A DNA stretch of 61,287 bases from Adonisia turfae CCMR0081 (GCF_011009555.1 NZ_QXHD01000004.1:1988550-2049836), one strand, 5' to 3'. Counted from the stretch's first letter, positions 26,716 to 36,666 are shown. Notes: a model not told the origin generated them from the sequence alone. Program-made: numbers and translations.

Positions 26716-27996
26716 ATGAAACTGTTTCAACGTCGGCACTTTTTAGCACGCATGGCATCGTGGGCCGCTGCTGGGGTCTTAGTTGCGATCGCAGGCTGTG
26801 GTGGAGGTAACGAACAGTCTGGCAAACAGGAGGTGGAATTTTGGACGATGCAGCTTCAGCCCAAATTCACCGACTATTTTGACCAGTTAATTGCCGATTT
26901 TGAAACAGCCAATCCAGACGTAGATGTGGTTTGGATAGATGTGCCCTGGGCTGACATGCAGAGCAAAATATTGACTGCAGTTTCTGCTGGAACAGCCCCC
27001 GATGTCGTCAATCTCAACCCTGACTTTGCATCTCAGTTAGCCAGTCGAAATGCTTGGCTCCCCTTGGATGAGCAGCTCACGTCTGAGGAACAAGCTGTTT
27101 ATCTGCCTAAGATTTGGAAAGCAACAACGCTCAACGGCAGCAGCTTTGGATTTCCCTGGTATTTAACAACTCGGGTCACCCTTTTCAACACTGACCTGAT
27201 GGAACAAGCGGGCATTGACGAGCCCCCCAGCACCTATGCAGAACTGGCGGATGCCGCTAAACAAATCAAAGAGACAACGGGCAAATATGCCTTTTTTATT
27301 AGCTTTGTGGCTGAAGATGCTGCTGATGTTTTGCAGTCGTTTATCCAAATGGGTGTCCCCTTGGTAGATGACGCCGGTAATGCCGCCTTCAATACACCTG
27401 AGGGTAAAGCCGTTTTTCAGTATTGGACCGATCTCTATCAGCAGGATTTGTTGCCCCGCGAAGTGTTGACCCAGGGCCATCGCCGCGCTATCGAGCTATA
27501 TCAAGCAGGGGAAACCGTCTTTTTAGCCTCGGGTGCAGAAGCCTTAGACAATATTGCCAATAACGCGCCCGACATTGCCGCTGCCACTCAGACTGCACCC
27601 CAAATCACTGGCACCACTGGCAAGAAAAACGTGGCTGCTATGAACCTGGTGGTCCCTCGCTCCACCGATGTGCCTGAGGCAGCGGTAAAGTTTGCCATGT
27701 ATGTCACCAACAATGACAATCAGCTATCTTTTGCTCAGGCGGCCAATGTACTGCCATCGACAGCCGCGGCTATTGATGGCACCTTGACGCAAGCCCCTGC
27801 CGATGCTACCCCCATAGAAGTAGCGAGGGCCGTCAGTGCCAGCCAGTTAGCAGATGCTGAGGTGCTGATCCCAGCCCTTGAAGATGCGAAAAAGTTGCAG
27901 AAGGTCATTTATGACAACCTACAGGCTGCCATGCTAGGCGACAAAACCGTAGATGAGGCCGTTTCAGATGCAGCGGACGAATGGAATAACCGATAG
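26716..27996 (+). CDS. ABC transporter extracellular solute-binding lipoprotein, family 1
   Basis: A protein of about 426 residues with a lipoprotein signal (MKLFQRRHFLARM ... VLVAIAGCGGG; the lipobox cysteine follows AIAG) and twin arginines near the start. The mature part is a family 1 periplasmic-binding fold of the sugar type: VEFWTMQLQPKF, PDVDVVWIDVPW, AGTAPDVVNLNPDFASQL and FGFPWYLTTRVTLFN. The start at 26716 is chosen because it puts a proper signal peptide at the N-terminus; the upstream frame from 26611 does not. No permease or ATPase gene is adjacent, so partners must be encoded elsewhere. The substrate is unknown. Confidence 0.9.
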   Translation: MKLFQRRHFLARMASWAAAGVLVAIAGCGGGNEQSGKQEVEFWTMQLQPKFTDYFDQLIADFETANPDVDVVWIDVPWADMQSKILTAVSAGTAPDVVNLNPDFASQLASRNAWLPLDEQLTSEEQAVYLPKIWKATTLNGSSFGFPWYLTTRVTLFNTDLMEQAGIDEPPSTYAELADAAKQIKETTGKYAFFISFVAEDAADVLQSFIQMGVPLVDDAGNAAFNTPEGKAVFQYWTDLYQQDLLPREVLTQGHRRAIELYQAGETVFLASGAEALDNIANNAPDIAAATQTAPQITGTTGKKNVAAMNLVVPRSTDVPEAAVKFAMYVTNNDNQLSFAQAANVLPSTAAAIDGTLTQAPADATPIEVARAVSASQLADAEVLIPALEDAKKLQKVIYDNLQAAMLGDKTVDEAVSDAADEWNNR

Positions 27997-28007
27997 ATAC
28001 TCCCCGG

Positions 28008-28034
28008 AGGAGGGTGGGCAATGCCCATCCTCCT
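28008..28034. repeat. REP-like palindrome, family 2 (second copy)
   Basis: A palindrome with arms AGGAGGGTGGGCA and TGCCCATCCTCCT, with one G-T wobble. It lies between the convergent solute-binding protein gene and folC, and its right end overlaps the first bases of the folC stop codon (28033-28035). Confidence 0.85.
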
Positions 28035-29315
28035 ATGCCATCCCAGTACCAAACCGGGCAAGAAAATCACCAATTAAATACAAAGAACCACACAAAACCT
28101 TGGTCGCACCATCTGCTGCTGAAAATGCATCCAGCCCAGTAGCTAAGGTGTCGTGGGTATAACAACCGGACAGCTCTGGACAAACTTCTTGAGCTAATTT
28201 TGCTAAATCTGTTGGATCCGCTGTTTGGTGACCTGGTACAGGCACTATATATAGTGTGTCACCTGGGTGCAACAACACTTCAAAAATATCCTTATGATCC
28301 TTAGTAGACAGCATTCCCATCAGCCAGACAACAGGCTGGGAAAGAGAATCTACATAATGACGCAACATTGCGGCCGCCGCCGGATTATGGGCACCGTCAA
28401 TTAAAAGTTGTTGTCCCTGCCAGGTCATCCATTGCAAACGTCCCGGCCAACGAGTTGCAGCCATGCCTGTCTGGATGGCCGTAGTGGGGATCTGCCAGCC
28501 TTGCTGTTGGAGTAGCTGGAGAATTGCGATCGCAATTCCACTATTCACACGCTGATGATCACCCAACAGCCCTGACTGATAGTCAATCGACTGACCTAAG
28601 CCACTACGCCACTGCCCTGATGCCATTAATTCAGCAGGCGCTACCTCGTACAGGGGGCAACCCAGTTCCAACGCTCGCTGGCGGACAACGGCATCAGCCT
28701 CAGAAGGCAGAGGCCCCATCACGACTGGCCGCCCCTGCTTAAGGATACCAGCCTTCTCTCTGGCGATATCAGCCAGGGTAGGGCCCAGCCGCTGCCAATG
28801 CTCACGACTAAGAGAAACAACAGACGTTACCAGAGGCTCAGAGCACACATTAGTAGCATCCAAGCGCCCTCCCAAACCCACTTCAATCACAGCAATATCC
28901 ACGGCCTCAGCCGCAAAATAGGACCAGGCCGCCGCTGTAAAAACCTCAAATTGAGTCGGTGTTTCTGATGTCGGTGTGGAAAAATTTGCATCAATGGTCG
29001 CAGCGACCACATGCAAATGGTGCTCCAACGCCTGATCAGTAATCGGCTGCTGATTGATACAAATACGCTCGTTCCAGGTCAACAAATGGGGCGATGTATA
29101 GCGGCCTACTCGATAACCAGCCTCAGCCAGCACCGATGCCACATAGGCGCAGACTGAACCTTTGCCATTGGTACCGGCCACATGAACGATAGGCACCCGC
29201 TCCTGAGGGTTATCCAGACATTCTAAAAGCACCTCAATACGGGATAGCCCAAGGTTGACACCAAAGCGATCAAAGCTCGCCAGGAAATCGTCAATTGACA
29301 GCTTGTCAGAGAACA

Positions 29316-29316
<1 letters not shown>
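28033..29316 (-). CDS. folC: bifunctional dihydrofolate/folylpolyglutamate synthase
   Basis: Adds glutamate to dihydropteroate and to folates, using ATP. The 427-residue protein has the Mur-ligase-like features VHVAGTNGKGSVCAYVA (P-loop), YTSPHLLTWNERI, EVGLGGRLDATN and LIDGAHNPAAAAMLRHY. It starts with GTG, and the start overlaps the glnB stop by one base (TAGTG), so translation is probably coupled. Its stop abuts a palindrome. Confidence 0.94.
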
Positions 29317-29660
<344 letters not shown>

Positions 29661-29717
29661 TTATAAACTCCATACACCGGCCCAACAACAGAATTGGACC
29701 AACATACGATATCAACG

Positions 29718-29758
29718 TTTAAAGGGTCACACAGGTAAACTACCGTATCAATTGTTAC
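29718..29758 (-). promoter_or_regulatory. NtcA-type promoter of glnB
   Basis: On the minus strand the 14-mer GTAACAATTGATAC (29745-29758) matches GTA-N8-TAC exactly. A -10-like TTTAAA lies 21 bases downstream at 29718-29723, close to the usual spacing of about 22. glnB is a known NtcA target in other cyanobacteria. Chance matches to GTA-N8-TAC are expected in a window of this size, but the position argues for this one. Confidence 0.75.
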
Positions 29759-29821
29759 GGTGTCACCTATATGCTGCGTAGTCAATTTTAGAGTAGAACC
29801 TGGGCTAAGCGATGTTTTTGA

Positions 29822-30364
29822 CTAACGGTCATTAATCAACGGACGCATAATCAAAAAGCCTGCTCCAAACGCTGTGAAAATAATGATGGCAATGGAGAGA
29901 ATTAGCCAAAGGGTACTCAAACTACCGCTAGCTGACGATTCAAGAGTATAACGACGATTTTCCCCAGCCTGTTCTGTAAAAACTTTAGATAGGGCCGCCT
30001 TAGGTCTTTTAAGAGGTTTAGGCGCAGGTTCTGGAACTGATTGTAAGGGCTGTGGCGCAGCCTGAACAGGAAACTCTGCCGGTGGAGGCGAGGAGAAGGT
30101 CATCTCCACTTCAGCAGGATGAGCAACACCCGCAGAATGCCCCAGTTGAAGAGCCACCTGTACCATCTGATGAATGTTCTGCCGCAACAGATGATTCTGG
30201 TTCGTAAGGTGTGTGTTTTGGGCGCTCAATGAATCTACCATTGCCTTAGTGGCCTGTAGCTCAGCTGCCAGCTCACGGTATACCGACACGGGTACTGAAG
30301 GGGCATAGCTGGAGTCTGATCTCATCGGTTTTCTCCCTGAGTCAGAATTGTGGGAAGGATTCAT
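29822..30364 (-). CDS. hypothetical protein with coiled coil and C-terminal membrane helix
   Basis: A protein of about 180 residues. Residues 20-70 are a likely coiled coil (VYRELAAELQATKAMVDSLS and QNTHLTNQNHLLRQNIHQMV). A proline-rich spacer follows, and the C-terminus has one membrane helix (LWLILSIAIIIFTAFGAGFL). The topology suggests a tail-anchored cytosolic protein. The ATG at 30364 is preferred to 30397. I cannot name the family. Confidence 0.6.
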   Translation of the reverse strand: MNPSHNSDSGRKPMRSDSSYAPSVPVSVYRELAAELQATKAMVDSLSAQNTHLTNQNHLLRQNIHQMVQVALQLGHSAGVAHPAEVEMTFSSPPPAEFPVQAAPQPLQSVPEPAPKPLKRPKAALSKVFTEQAGENRRYTLESSASGSLSTLWLILSIAIIIFTAFGAGFLIMRPLINDR

Positions 30365-30722
30365 AAGCAGTTCCAAAAATCTCCGATAAAAATACACGTC
30401 AGCTGCTCTATGCGGTTTGCCAAATAAAGCCTTGCAAGCTGCAAATCTAAAAACAGGTGGGAAGCTGACCGTTCGGGACGTTCAAATTAGAGCAACGTCG
30501 ACGTCATTCGTCAAGTACTTGCTCTAAGTTCTTTGAAATAGTCAGACAAGGCAGACAGGGATAAACTGATCAATCCACCTATGTAATCCTTGGAATGAAG
30601 CACACCTGTTAGCGGTCAATCAACGCCCCTGGAAACGGTTTATCCATTACCAACTTCATTGCTCGTCTAGTTGTACCCTGCTTCTTCAAAACCATCAACT
30701 CTTTTTCAGAACTTTCACAGCC
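30365..30722. other. divergent intergenic region upstream of queF
   Basis: About 358 bp between the tail-anchored hypothetical gene and queF. I looked for a preQ1 riboswitch, since queF genes often have one, and recognised none. No further genes were seen. Confidence 0.4.
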
Positions 30723-31142
30723 ATGACTGACACCACCTTTCCTAAAGCTACCCCTCCAGCAGAAATCAAATATGGCGAACGGGCAATTGAGGAAAACCAT
30801 CTGATCACGTTCCCTAATCCGCGACCTGGCCGACAGTATGACGTTAATATCACGCTGCCGGAATTCACCTGCAAATGTCCATTCTCAGGCTATCCGGACT
30901 TCGCAACTATCCATATCACCTACACGCCCAATGAAAAGGTAGTAGAACTAAAAGCCATAAAGCTTTACATCAATGGTTATCGCGATCGCTACATCTCTCA
31001 CGAAGAGTCTATTAACCAGATCATGGATGACTTTATAGCTGCCGCCGATCCATTGAAGTTCAAGATCAAGGGGGATTTTCAACCCCGTGGCAACGTACAC
31101 ACCACGGTTGAAATTGGCTACGAAAAACCGATAACGGTTTAG
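30723..31142 (+). CDS. queF: NADPH-dependent 7-cyano-7-deazaguanine reductase
   Basis: Reduces preQ0 to preQ1 on the way to queuosine in tRNA. At 139 residues it is the short, single-module type. The QueF motif PEFTCKCPFSGYPDFA contains the active-site Cys52 and Asp59, and ELKAIKLYINGYRDRYISHE follows. It has no operon partner here. It is convergent with the DUF924 gene across a palindrome. Confidence 0.95.
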   Translation: MTDTTFPKATPPAEIKYGERAIEENHLITFPNPRPGRQYDVNITLPEFTCKCPFSGYPDFATIHITYTPNEKVVELKAIKLYINGYRDRYISHEESINQIMDDFIAAADPLKFKIKGDFQPRGNVHTTVEIGYEKPITV

Positions 31143-31145
31143 GCC

Positions 31146-31193
31146 AAAATTTCGTGTAGCGGCATTCCATGGAACGCCGCTACACGAAATTTT
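31146..31193. repeat. REP-like palindrome, family 1 (copy d)
   Basis: A 48-bp palindrome centred on CCATGG with one A-C mismatch. The outer arms contain AAAATTTCGTGTAGCGGC. It lies between convergent queF and the DUF924 gene. The long A/T ends may make it a bidirectional terminator. Confidence 0.88.
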
Positions 31194-31217
31194 CAATTCA
31201 CGTCCCCTGCCATTGAT

Positions 31218-31799
31218 CTAAAACCTAGATCCTGGCCGCTTGAGAAAATCTAACTCGGCCTCAGTACTCGGACGGTCTAGGGTCTGATTACGATGGGGAA
31301 ATCGCCCAAACTGAGCGATGACATCTCGGTGACGTCGGGCATAATCCAAACCATGGGCAAGGTCCGGCGCATCGAGAATCAAGGCCTCAAAGTAATCAAC
31401 ACAGCGATGCTGATGATCCAAGTTCTCACTATGTTCAAAGGGCAAATAGAGGAAAAAACGCTCTACGGGCAGCATGGCTGCATCATACCCCCGGTCAATG
31501 GCCATTTCAGCAGTCGCTAAAGCCTCAGGGTCAGCTGCAAAACTCTGGGGCGTATCTCGAAACATATTGCGGGCAAACTGATCCAACACAATGATTCGGG
31601 CTAGGCTTGATTTAGCCATTTTCAACCAAGGTTCAGATGGTGACGCTACCATGGCCCAATATAGATCTAGAAACTGCGTTTTGATCTGTTTATCGAAGTC
31701 AGGATCTTTACGAAACCACTGCTTGCGATACTCACCCACTGGTGAGCCAAACCAAAAGTCTAAGACTGCTTGGGTATCGCTGTTGACTGAGTCCATCAA
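31218..31799 (-). CDS. DUF924 family protein
   Basis: A 193-residue helical, soluble protein. It starts VLDFWFG and contains KQWFRKDPDFDKQI, RIIVLDQFARNMFRDTPQ and FFLYLPFEHSENLDHQ, which is the DUF924 pattern. The fold is TPR-like in the known structure. The function is unknown. It is convergent with queF. Confidence 0.85.
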   Translation of the reverse strand: MMDSVNSDTQAVLDFWFGSPVGEYRKQWFRKDPDFDKQIKTQFLDLYWAMVASPSEPWLKMAKSSLARIIVLDQFARNMFRDTPQSFAADPEALATAEMAIDRGYDAAMLPVERFFLYLPFEHSENLDHQHRCVDYFEALILDAPDLAHGLDYARRHRDVIAQFGRFPHRNQTLDRPSTEAELDFLKRPGSRF

Positions 31800-31833
31800 T
31801 CTCTAGATAGGTAACACTCGGGGGAAATCGATC

Positions 31834-32118
31834 ATGTCGTCCATCTTTTCACTCATCTTCGCTGTGGTGCTGGTGGTGGCAGTTTTTTGTTGGTTGACAG
31901 GATATCGATTGCCCATCCGATTTACCGCACCGTCTTTACCCACCGGCCCATCTAGCGTTCCTAGGGCAACACGCCAGCGATTGATGCGACTCGTTAATGG
32001 TAACCAGGCAGTGGCAGCTCGACTAGTGCAGCGGGTGCGATCGCAAAATCCTGAACGCTCAGAACAATGGTGTTGGGAAAAAGCAATTTACGATATTGAA
32101 CGCGATCGCAGAGCATAA
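31834..32118 (+). CDS. small membrane-anchored hypothetical protein
   Basis: A 94-residue protein with an N-terminal membrane helix (MSSIFSLIFAVVLVVAVFCW) and a basic, helical C-terminal half (RLMRLVNGNQAVAARLVQRV ... EKAIYDIERDRRA). It is conserved-looking and typical of cyanobacterial small proteins that I cannot name. It is divergent from the DUF924 gene by 34 bp. Confidence 0.6.
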   Translation: MSSIFSLIFAVVLVVAVFCWLTGYRLPIRFTAPSLPTGPSSVPRATRQRLMRLVNGNQAVAARLVQRVRSQNPERSEQWCWEKAIYDIERDRRA

Positions 32119-32527
32119 ATCTCCTTGCCTCGCTTACTAACACCTCACAGTGTCTTGATTTAATACCCAGATATTTAAAGTTAACGTGGTGGTTACCATC
32201 AACATAGGTGGCGACCAACCACCATCAGCAGATGCCAATATAACAATATATCTGCCAGACTAGGCCCAAGTGGGCAGCCTAGTACGTAAAGGTACCTTTA
32301 AACTCACTGATTAAGCAGGCAGTCATAGCTAAACTTAGCTAACTGTCATACTGAGCCCATTAAAGTACCTCATCTTAAGCTTTCATAGTTTGAAAGTCTG
32401 CTCATTCGACGGCTCCTCTGGAACCCTAGCAGTCCTATCAACTATGAATGCATTCCTCAATTACCAAATATTTGGTTATTAGGGCTATCTACTAGCAATT
32501 TTTTTATAGAGTAAGGAAGCTGACAAT
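32119..32527. other. intergenic region upstream of gmd
   Basis: About 410 bp, AT-rich, probably containing the gmd promoter. A short palindrome AAAGGTACCTTT is near 32288. No ORF, terminator or RNA was recognised with confidence. Confidence 0.4.
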
Positions 32528-33592
32528 ATGACGCAGACTAAGCGTGCGCTAATTACTGGAATTACAGGCCAGGATGGATCTTATCTTGCAGAACTTCTAT
32601 TAGAAAAAGGCTATGAGGTACACGGCATTATTCGTCGCACCTCCACATTCAATACAGACCGTATTGACCATATCTATATCGATCCTCACAGTGATGATGC
32701 CCGTCTATTTCTCCACTATGGAGACCTCAATGACGGCACCATGTTACGGCGCATCTTAGAGCAAGTTCAGCCTAACGAAGTCTATAACCTCGGCGCTCAA
32801 TCTCACGTGCGGGTGAGTTTTGATTCCCCAGAATATACCGTTGATACAGTCGCCATGGGTGCTCTGCGTTTGATGGAAGCCATTCGCGACTATCAGCAGC
32901 GTACTGATTCAGAAGTACGTTTTTACCAAGCAGGCTCTTCTGAGATGTTCGGTAAAGTTCAGGACATTCCCCAGAAGGAAACTACGCCCTTCTATCCTCG
33001 CAGTCCCTATGCCTGTGCCAAGGTTTATGCCCACTGGCAAACCGTTAACTACCGTGAGTCATACAACATGTTTGCCTGCAATGGCATCCTGTTCAACCAT
33101 GAGTCACCTCGCCGTGGCGAGACATTTGTCACTCGCAAAATCACCCGCGCCGTGGCTCGGATTGTCGCGGGTCGTCAAAAGGAGCTTTACCTTGGTAACC
33201 TAGACTCCAAGCGAGACTGGGGTTATGCCAAGGATTATGTTCGCGCCATGTGGCTGATGCTGCAGCAAGATGAGCCTGGAGACTATGTTGTAGCAACTGG
33301 TGAAACTCACACCATTAAAGAGTTTCTAGATATCGCATTCAACTATGTCAACCTTGACTGGCATGATTACGTCAAGTTCGACCCTCGCTATCTGCGTCCT
33401 GCTGAGGTCGATATTTTAATCGGTGATCCTACCCACACTCAGGAAACGCTAGGTTGGCAGCCTTCTATTGACTTCTCAGGCCTAGTCAAGCTGATGGTGG
33501 ATGCTGACCTGGAAGCCATCGGTCTAGACCCCGTCAGCAAGCAATCTGATGCCGCTACGGTACGTGCTGCTATTGCCGGTGTGATGTCCTAG
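32528..33592 (+). CDS. gmd: GDP-mannose 4,6-dehydratase
   Basis: Converts GDP-mannose to GDP-4-keto-6-deoxymannose, the precursor of GDP-fucose and GDP-rhamnose for surface polysaccharides. The 354-residue SDR enzyme has [20 protein letters not shown] at the N-terminus and catalytic YxxxK in [29 protein letters not shown] and [15 protein letters not shown] follow. GDP-fucose synthase usually follows gmd, but here the next gene is a DUF2996 protein. Confidence 0.97.
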   Translation: MTQTKRALITGITGQDGSYLAELLLEKGYEVHGIIRRTSTFNTDRIDHIYIDPHSDDARLFLHYGDLNDGTMLRRILEQVQPNEVYNLGAQSHVRVSFDSPEYTVDTVAMGALRLMEAIRDYQQRTDSEVRFYQAGSSEMFGKVQDIPQKETTPFYPRSPYACAKVYAHWQTVNYRESYNMFACNGILFNHESPRRGETFVTRKITRAVARIVAGRQKELYLGNLDSKRDWGYAKDYVRAMWLMLQQDEPGDYVVATGETHTIKEFLDIAFNYVNLDWHDYVKFDPRYLRPAEVDILIGDPTHTQETLGWQPSIDFSGLVKLMVDADLEAIGLDPVSKQSDAATVRAAIAGVMS

Positions 33593-33604
33593 GTTTCACT
33601 CTAT

Positions 33605-33643
33605 GAACGCTCCTTTTAGAATCTGTTTTCTATGGGGGCGTTC
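33605..33643 (+). terminator. possible terminator after gmd
   Basis: GAACGCTCC (33605-33613) can pair with GGGGCGTTC (33635-33643), with one G-T pair. The loop is long and the T-run is weak, so this is only a possible terminator. Confidence 0.4.
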
Positions 33644-33717
33644 TATTAATATAGGAAAGACCTTGTTTGGAGTGTGGTCTATGCTCCAAGCGCAAACTAA
33701 CAGAACAGACAAAAAGC

Positions 33718-34188
33718 ATGGCAGACGAGTCGACTCCTAAGGCCCCTGCGGCAAATTCCGCTGACAAAGCGCCAGCTAAGGCCCCTGCAAAAGCTAAGAA
33801 AGCAAAGCCACCTAAGTTAGAAGACAAACCGTTTGCTGAATTCATCGAGCAGCATTTTGTACCTGCTGTTAGGACGGCCCTCGAAAAAGAAGAGGGGCTT
33901 AACGATTTACAGCTTTCTTTTGAGAATCAGCCCATTAACGTAATCGGTGTGGATAAAGATAGCTATCCCCAGGTTATTGGTTGCTGGGCTAAAGGTGCAC
34001 GTCAGTTCAATATCACCTTCCTAGAGGAAAGCATTACAGGTCCTAAGATTTATTCCTTTGCGACGAATGGTGCGACACCCAGCACCATCGAGCAGTTTAT
34101 GGGCGATGAGCGCCGAGTTACGCTGGACCTCATGGTGTTGTATGTGCTGCAACGCATTAGGGGCCAAAAGTGGTTAAAGGGCAATTAG
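33718..34188 (+). CDS. DUF2996 family protein
   Basis: A 156-residue cyanobacterial protein that opens with a low-complexity Ala/Lys/Pro segment (residues 5-35, several KAPA repeats). The folded part follows: FAEFIEQHFVPAVRTALEKE, CWAKGARQFNITFLEESITG and SFMGDERRVTLDL-like FMGDERRVTLDLMVLYVLQR. The ATG at 33718 is chosen; the longer reading from 33667 would add unrelated residues. The role is unknown; plant homologues were linked to photosystem or thylakoid processes, but I would not rely on that. Confidence 0.75.
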   Translation: MADESTPKAPAANSADKAPAKAPAKAKKAKPPKLEDKPFAEFIEQHFVPAVRTALEKEEGLNDLQLSFENQPINVIGVDKDSYPQVIGCWAKGARQFNITFLEESITGPKIYSFATNGATPSTIEQFMGDERRVTLDLMVLYVLQRIRGQKWLKGN

Positions 34189-34217
34189 CCAATTTATTGG
34201 CATATCCCGGCTATAAG

Positions 34218-34248
34218 ACCGGAGGATGGGTACTACCCACCCTCCGGT
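34218..34248. repeat. REP-like palindrome, family 2 (third copy)
   Basis: A palindrome with arms ACCGGAGGATGGGTA and TACCCACCCTCCGGT, with one A-C mismatch. It lies between convergent DUF2996 and purH. It shares the CCGGAGG-TGGG core with the copies at 3878 and 28008. Confidence 0.85.
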
Positions 34249-34262
34249 TTGTTCATTGGGGG

Positions 34263-35807
34263 CTAATGCAAGAAATGCCGCGTCCCGGTCAACGCCATAA
34301 TCACCCCTAGTTCGTTAGCTGCTTTAATCGAATCCTCATCACGAATACTGCCCCCTGGCTGCACAATTGCCTTAATGCCAGCAGCAGCAGCCGTTCGCAC
34401 CGAGTCATCAAAGGGGAAAAATCCATCACTGGCCAATGTCGCGCCTTCAGCTTTTTCCGCAGCCTGCTCTAGGGCAATTTTGGCAGCACCTACACGGTTC
34501 ATTTGCCCCGCCCCAATACCGACAGTAGTGCTTTCATTGGTCACTACAATGGCATTGGATTTCACGTGTTTAGCCACACGCCAAGCAAATAGCAGTTCTG
34601 TGAGTTCAGCTTCGCTGGGCTGACGCTCAGTCACGATTTTCCACTGGGTCACATCTTGCTGGACGTCGTCAGAGGTTTGGATTAAAAAGCCACCTGCGAT
34701 CGCACGAAGCGTTTGACTAGGACCGCTCAATAAATCTGGCAGTACTAACACCCGCAGGTTCTTCTTCTTCGCAAGGATTTCTTGAGCTGCTGGCACACAA
34801 CCGGGGGCCACCACACATTCTAGAAACGTCTGGGTCAGCGACTCAGCCGTCTCCACATCAATTTCCTGATTGAGGGCAACGATGCCACCAAAGGCAGACA
34901 CATTATCAGCTTCAAAAGCACGTCTATAGGTAGACGCCATAGACTCACCGATAGCGACACCACAAGGGTTAGTATGCTTGAGCACAGCCGCCGCAGGACC
35001 ATTTTCACTAGGGAATTCCGCAATGATGCGACGAGCAGCTTCAAGATCCACCAGATTGTTGTAGCTGAGATCTTTACCCTGGAGTTTTTCGGCAGCGGCC
35101 CAACCACTAGGTTGGTTGCCGGTTTGATACCAAACAGCAGGTTGGTGGGGGTTCTCGCCATAGCGGAGGGGTTGCTTTTGAGTGCCGCTGAGGGCAAAAC
35201 GCTCACTGGTGGCATCGCCAGCTTGCTCGGTTAGGTACGTGGCAATAGCCTGATCATAGGTAGCCGTATGCCAAAAGACTTGACGGGCGCATTGGGCACG
35301 GAATTCTAAAGAAGGTTGACCGTTATGAATTCTTAGTTCGTTGAGATAACCTTCATACTGACCAGGGTTGCAGAGAACAGTCAGGTAAGCGTGGTTTTTT
35401 GCCGCCGAGCGCAGCATGGTGGGGCCACCGATGTCGATGTTTTCAATGGCATCTGTCAGATTAGCGTCGGGCTTAGCAATGGTCTGCTCAAAGGGATACA
35501 GGTTGACAACCACTAGATCGATCGGACGAATATCGTTATCGGCCAGATCTTTTTGGTCATCAGGATTATCGGTACGCGCTAGCAAACCACCGTGGATGCG
35601 AGGTTGAAGAGTTTTAACGCGTCCACCAAGGATTTCAGGAAAGCCAGTGTAGTCGGATACTTTGGTGACGGGGATGCCTGCTTCGGTGAGGGTGCGAGCA
35701 GTACCACCGCTGCTAATGATATCAAAATCGAACTCTGTGGTGAGGACCTTGGCTAGATCAACAATTCCTGTTTTGTCAGATGCACTGAGCAGCGCTAAGC
35801 GTGTCAT
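34263..35807 (-). CDS. purH: bifunctional AICAR transformylase/IMP cyclohydrolase
   Basis: Performs the last two steps of IMP synthesis. From the chosen start the protein is 514 residues. The N-terminal cyclohydrolase part has LALLSASDKTGIVDLAKVL, ISSGGTARTLTEAG and GGRVKTLQPRIHGGLL. The transformylase part has LRYGENPHQPA, the catalytic KHTNPCGVAIG and FPFDDSVRTAAAAG. The ATG at 35807 is the family start; a longer frame to 35879 adds 24 non-conserved residues. Confidence 0.96.
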   Translation of the reverse strand: MTRLALLSASDKTGIVDLAKVLTTEFDFDIISSGGTARTLTEAGIPVTKVSDYTGFPEILGGRVKTLQPRIHGGLLARTDNPDDQKDLADNDIRPIDLVVVNLYPFEQTIAKPDANLTDAIENIDIGGPTMLRSAAKNHAYLTVLCNPGQYEGYLNELRIHNGQPSLEFRAQCARQVFWHTATYDQAIATYLTEQAGDATSERFALSGTQKQPLRYGENPHQPAVWYQTGNQPSGWAAAEKLQGKDLSYNNLVDLEAARRIIAEFPSENGPAAAVLKHTNPCGVAIGESMASTYRRAFEADNVSAFGGIVALNQEIDVETAESLTQTFLECVVAPGCVPAAQEILAKKKNLRVLVLPDLLSGPSQTLRAIAGGFLIQTSDDVQQDVTQWKIVTERQPSEAELTELLFAWRVAKHVKSNAIVVTNESTTVGIGAGQMNRVGAAKIALEQAAEKAEGATLASDGFFPFDDSVRTAAAAGIKAIVQPGGSIRDEDSIKAANELGVIMALTGTRHFLH

Positions 35808-35965
35808 GGGATTTTCTATCTTCTCGGGGTGATCACCCCTACTAGGGTAGAACGCAAGGGTGCATTTTTCCGCCCCCAAAATCCCAGCTATGATGAATAA
35901 GCCTTAGTAGGAGTATGACCTTTGTGCCTACTCCATTCTGAACAGATCGCTATGCAACACTTCAT

Positions 35966-36523
35966 CTAATTCAGCGTCAGCCAGCCAAACACATCAAGCG
36001 CCGTTAAGGATAAGTCAAGCCCTTCCAAAACCGGTAGATCTGCTTTATTGGTCAAAATCCGGATTCGTTGCTCCTTATCAACTACCAACACACTGTCTTC
36101 CCCTGGATCAAGTAACCAACCCAACTCACTTCCATGCTCAATACAGTGCAATAAATTACTGAGCACCTGGGTTTGACTCTGATCCGGCGACAAAATTTCA
36201 ATGGACCAGTCCGGCGAAATTAGAAATCGATTGGCAATCCGCCCAGTTTCGGTCAGGGGAATGCGGCCCCAACGAAATACTGAAATATCGGGCACAATGG
36301 AACGTCCGCCAAACGTGCAGCGTAATTCTGGAAATGCGGCTGCCCGCTTGGTTGACCTTGCCACTTGGTTAATCGTTTCACAAAGCGTACTTTGCAACAG
36401 ACTATGCTCACCCTGGGGCATCGGCTTCTGTAAGATACGGCCCTGAACAAATTCGGATGCAGGCTTAGTTTCTGGCAGTTCCAGAAAGGCTTTAAGCGTA
36501 AGTGGTTGAGTTGCAACAGTCAT
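35966..36523 (-). CDS. Uma2 family (DUF820) restriction endonuclease-like protein
   Basis: A protein of about 185 residues of the Uma2/DUF820 family, which is very abundant in cyanobacteria. It has LTLKAFLELPETKPASEFVQ, RCTFGGRSIVPDISVFRW (the PD and following acidic pattern) and PDWSIEILSPDQSQTQV. These are features of the PD-(D/E)XK nuclease fold, but the function in vivo is unknown. The ATG at 36523 is preferred to 36532, which adds three residues. Confidence 0.85.
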   Translation of the reverse strand: MTVATQPLTLKAFLELPETKPASEFVQGRILQKPMPQGEHSLLQSTLCETINQVARSTKRAAAFPELRCTFGGRSIVPDISVFRWGRIPLTETGRIANRFLISPDWSIEILSPDQSQTQVLSNLLHCIEHGSELGWLLDPGEDSVLVVDKEQRIRILTNKADLPVLEGLDLSLTALDVFGWLTLN

Positions 36524-36666
36524 ACGACTCAAATTTTGTAATCCAATCCTTCTCTGAACTGTAACAAATAGGATGAGCTTTCATATCTATTGACTGAATC
36601 CTTGCTCTTAACCAAAATCCCTAATTGGGGGAAGATGCTGAAACTGCATACAAAGCACTACTACCT

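Noticed and set aside
30365..30722. A preQ1 riboswitch in front of queF
   Set aside because: No hairpin with the A-rich tail and pseudoknot expected of preQ1 classes could be found by eye.
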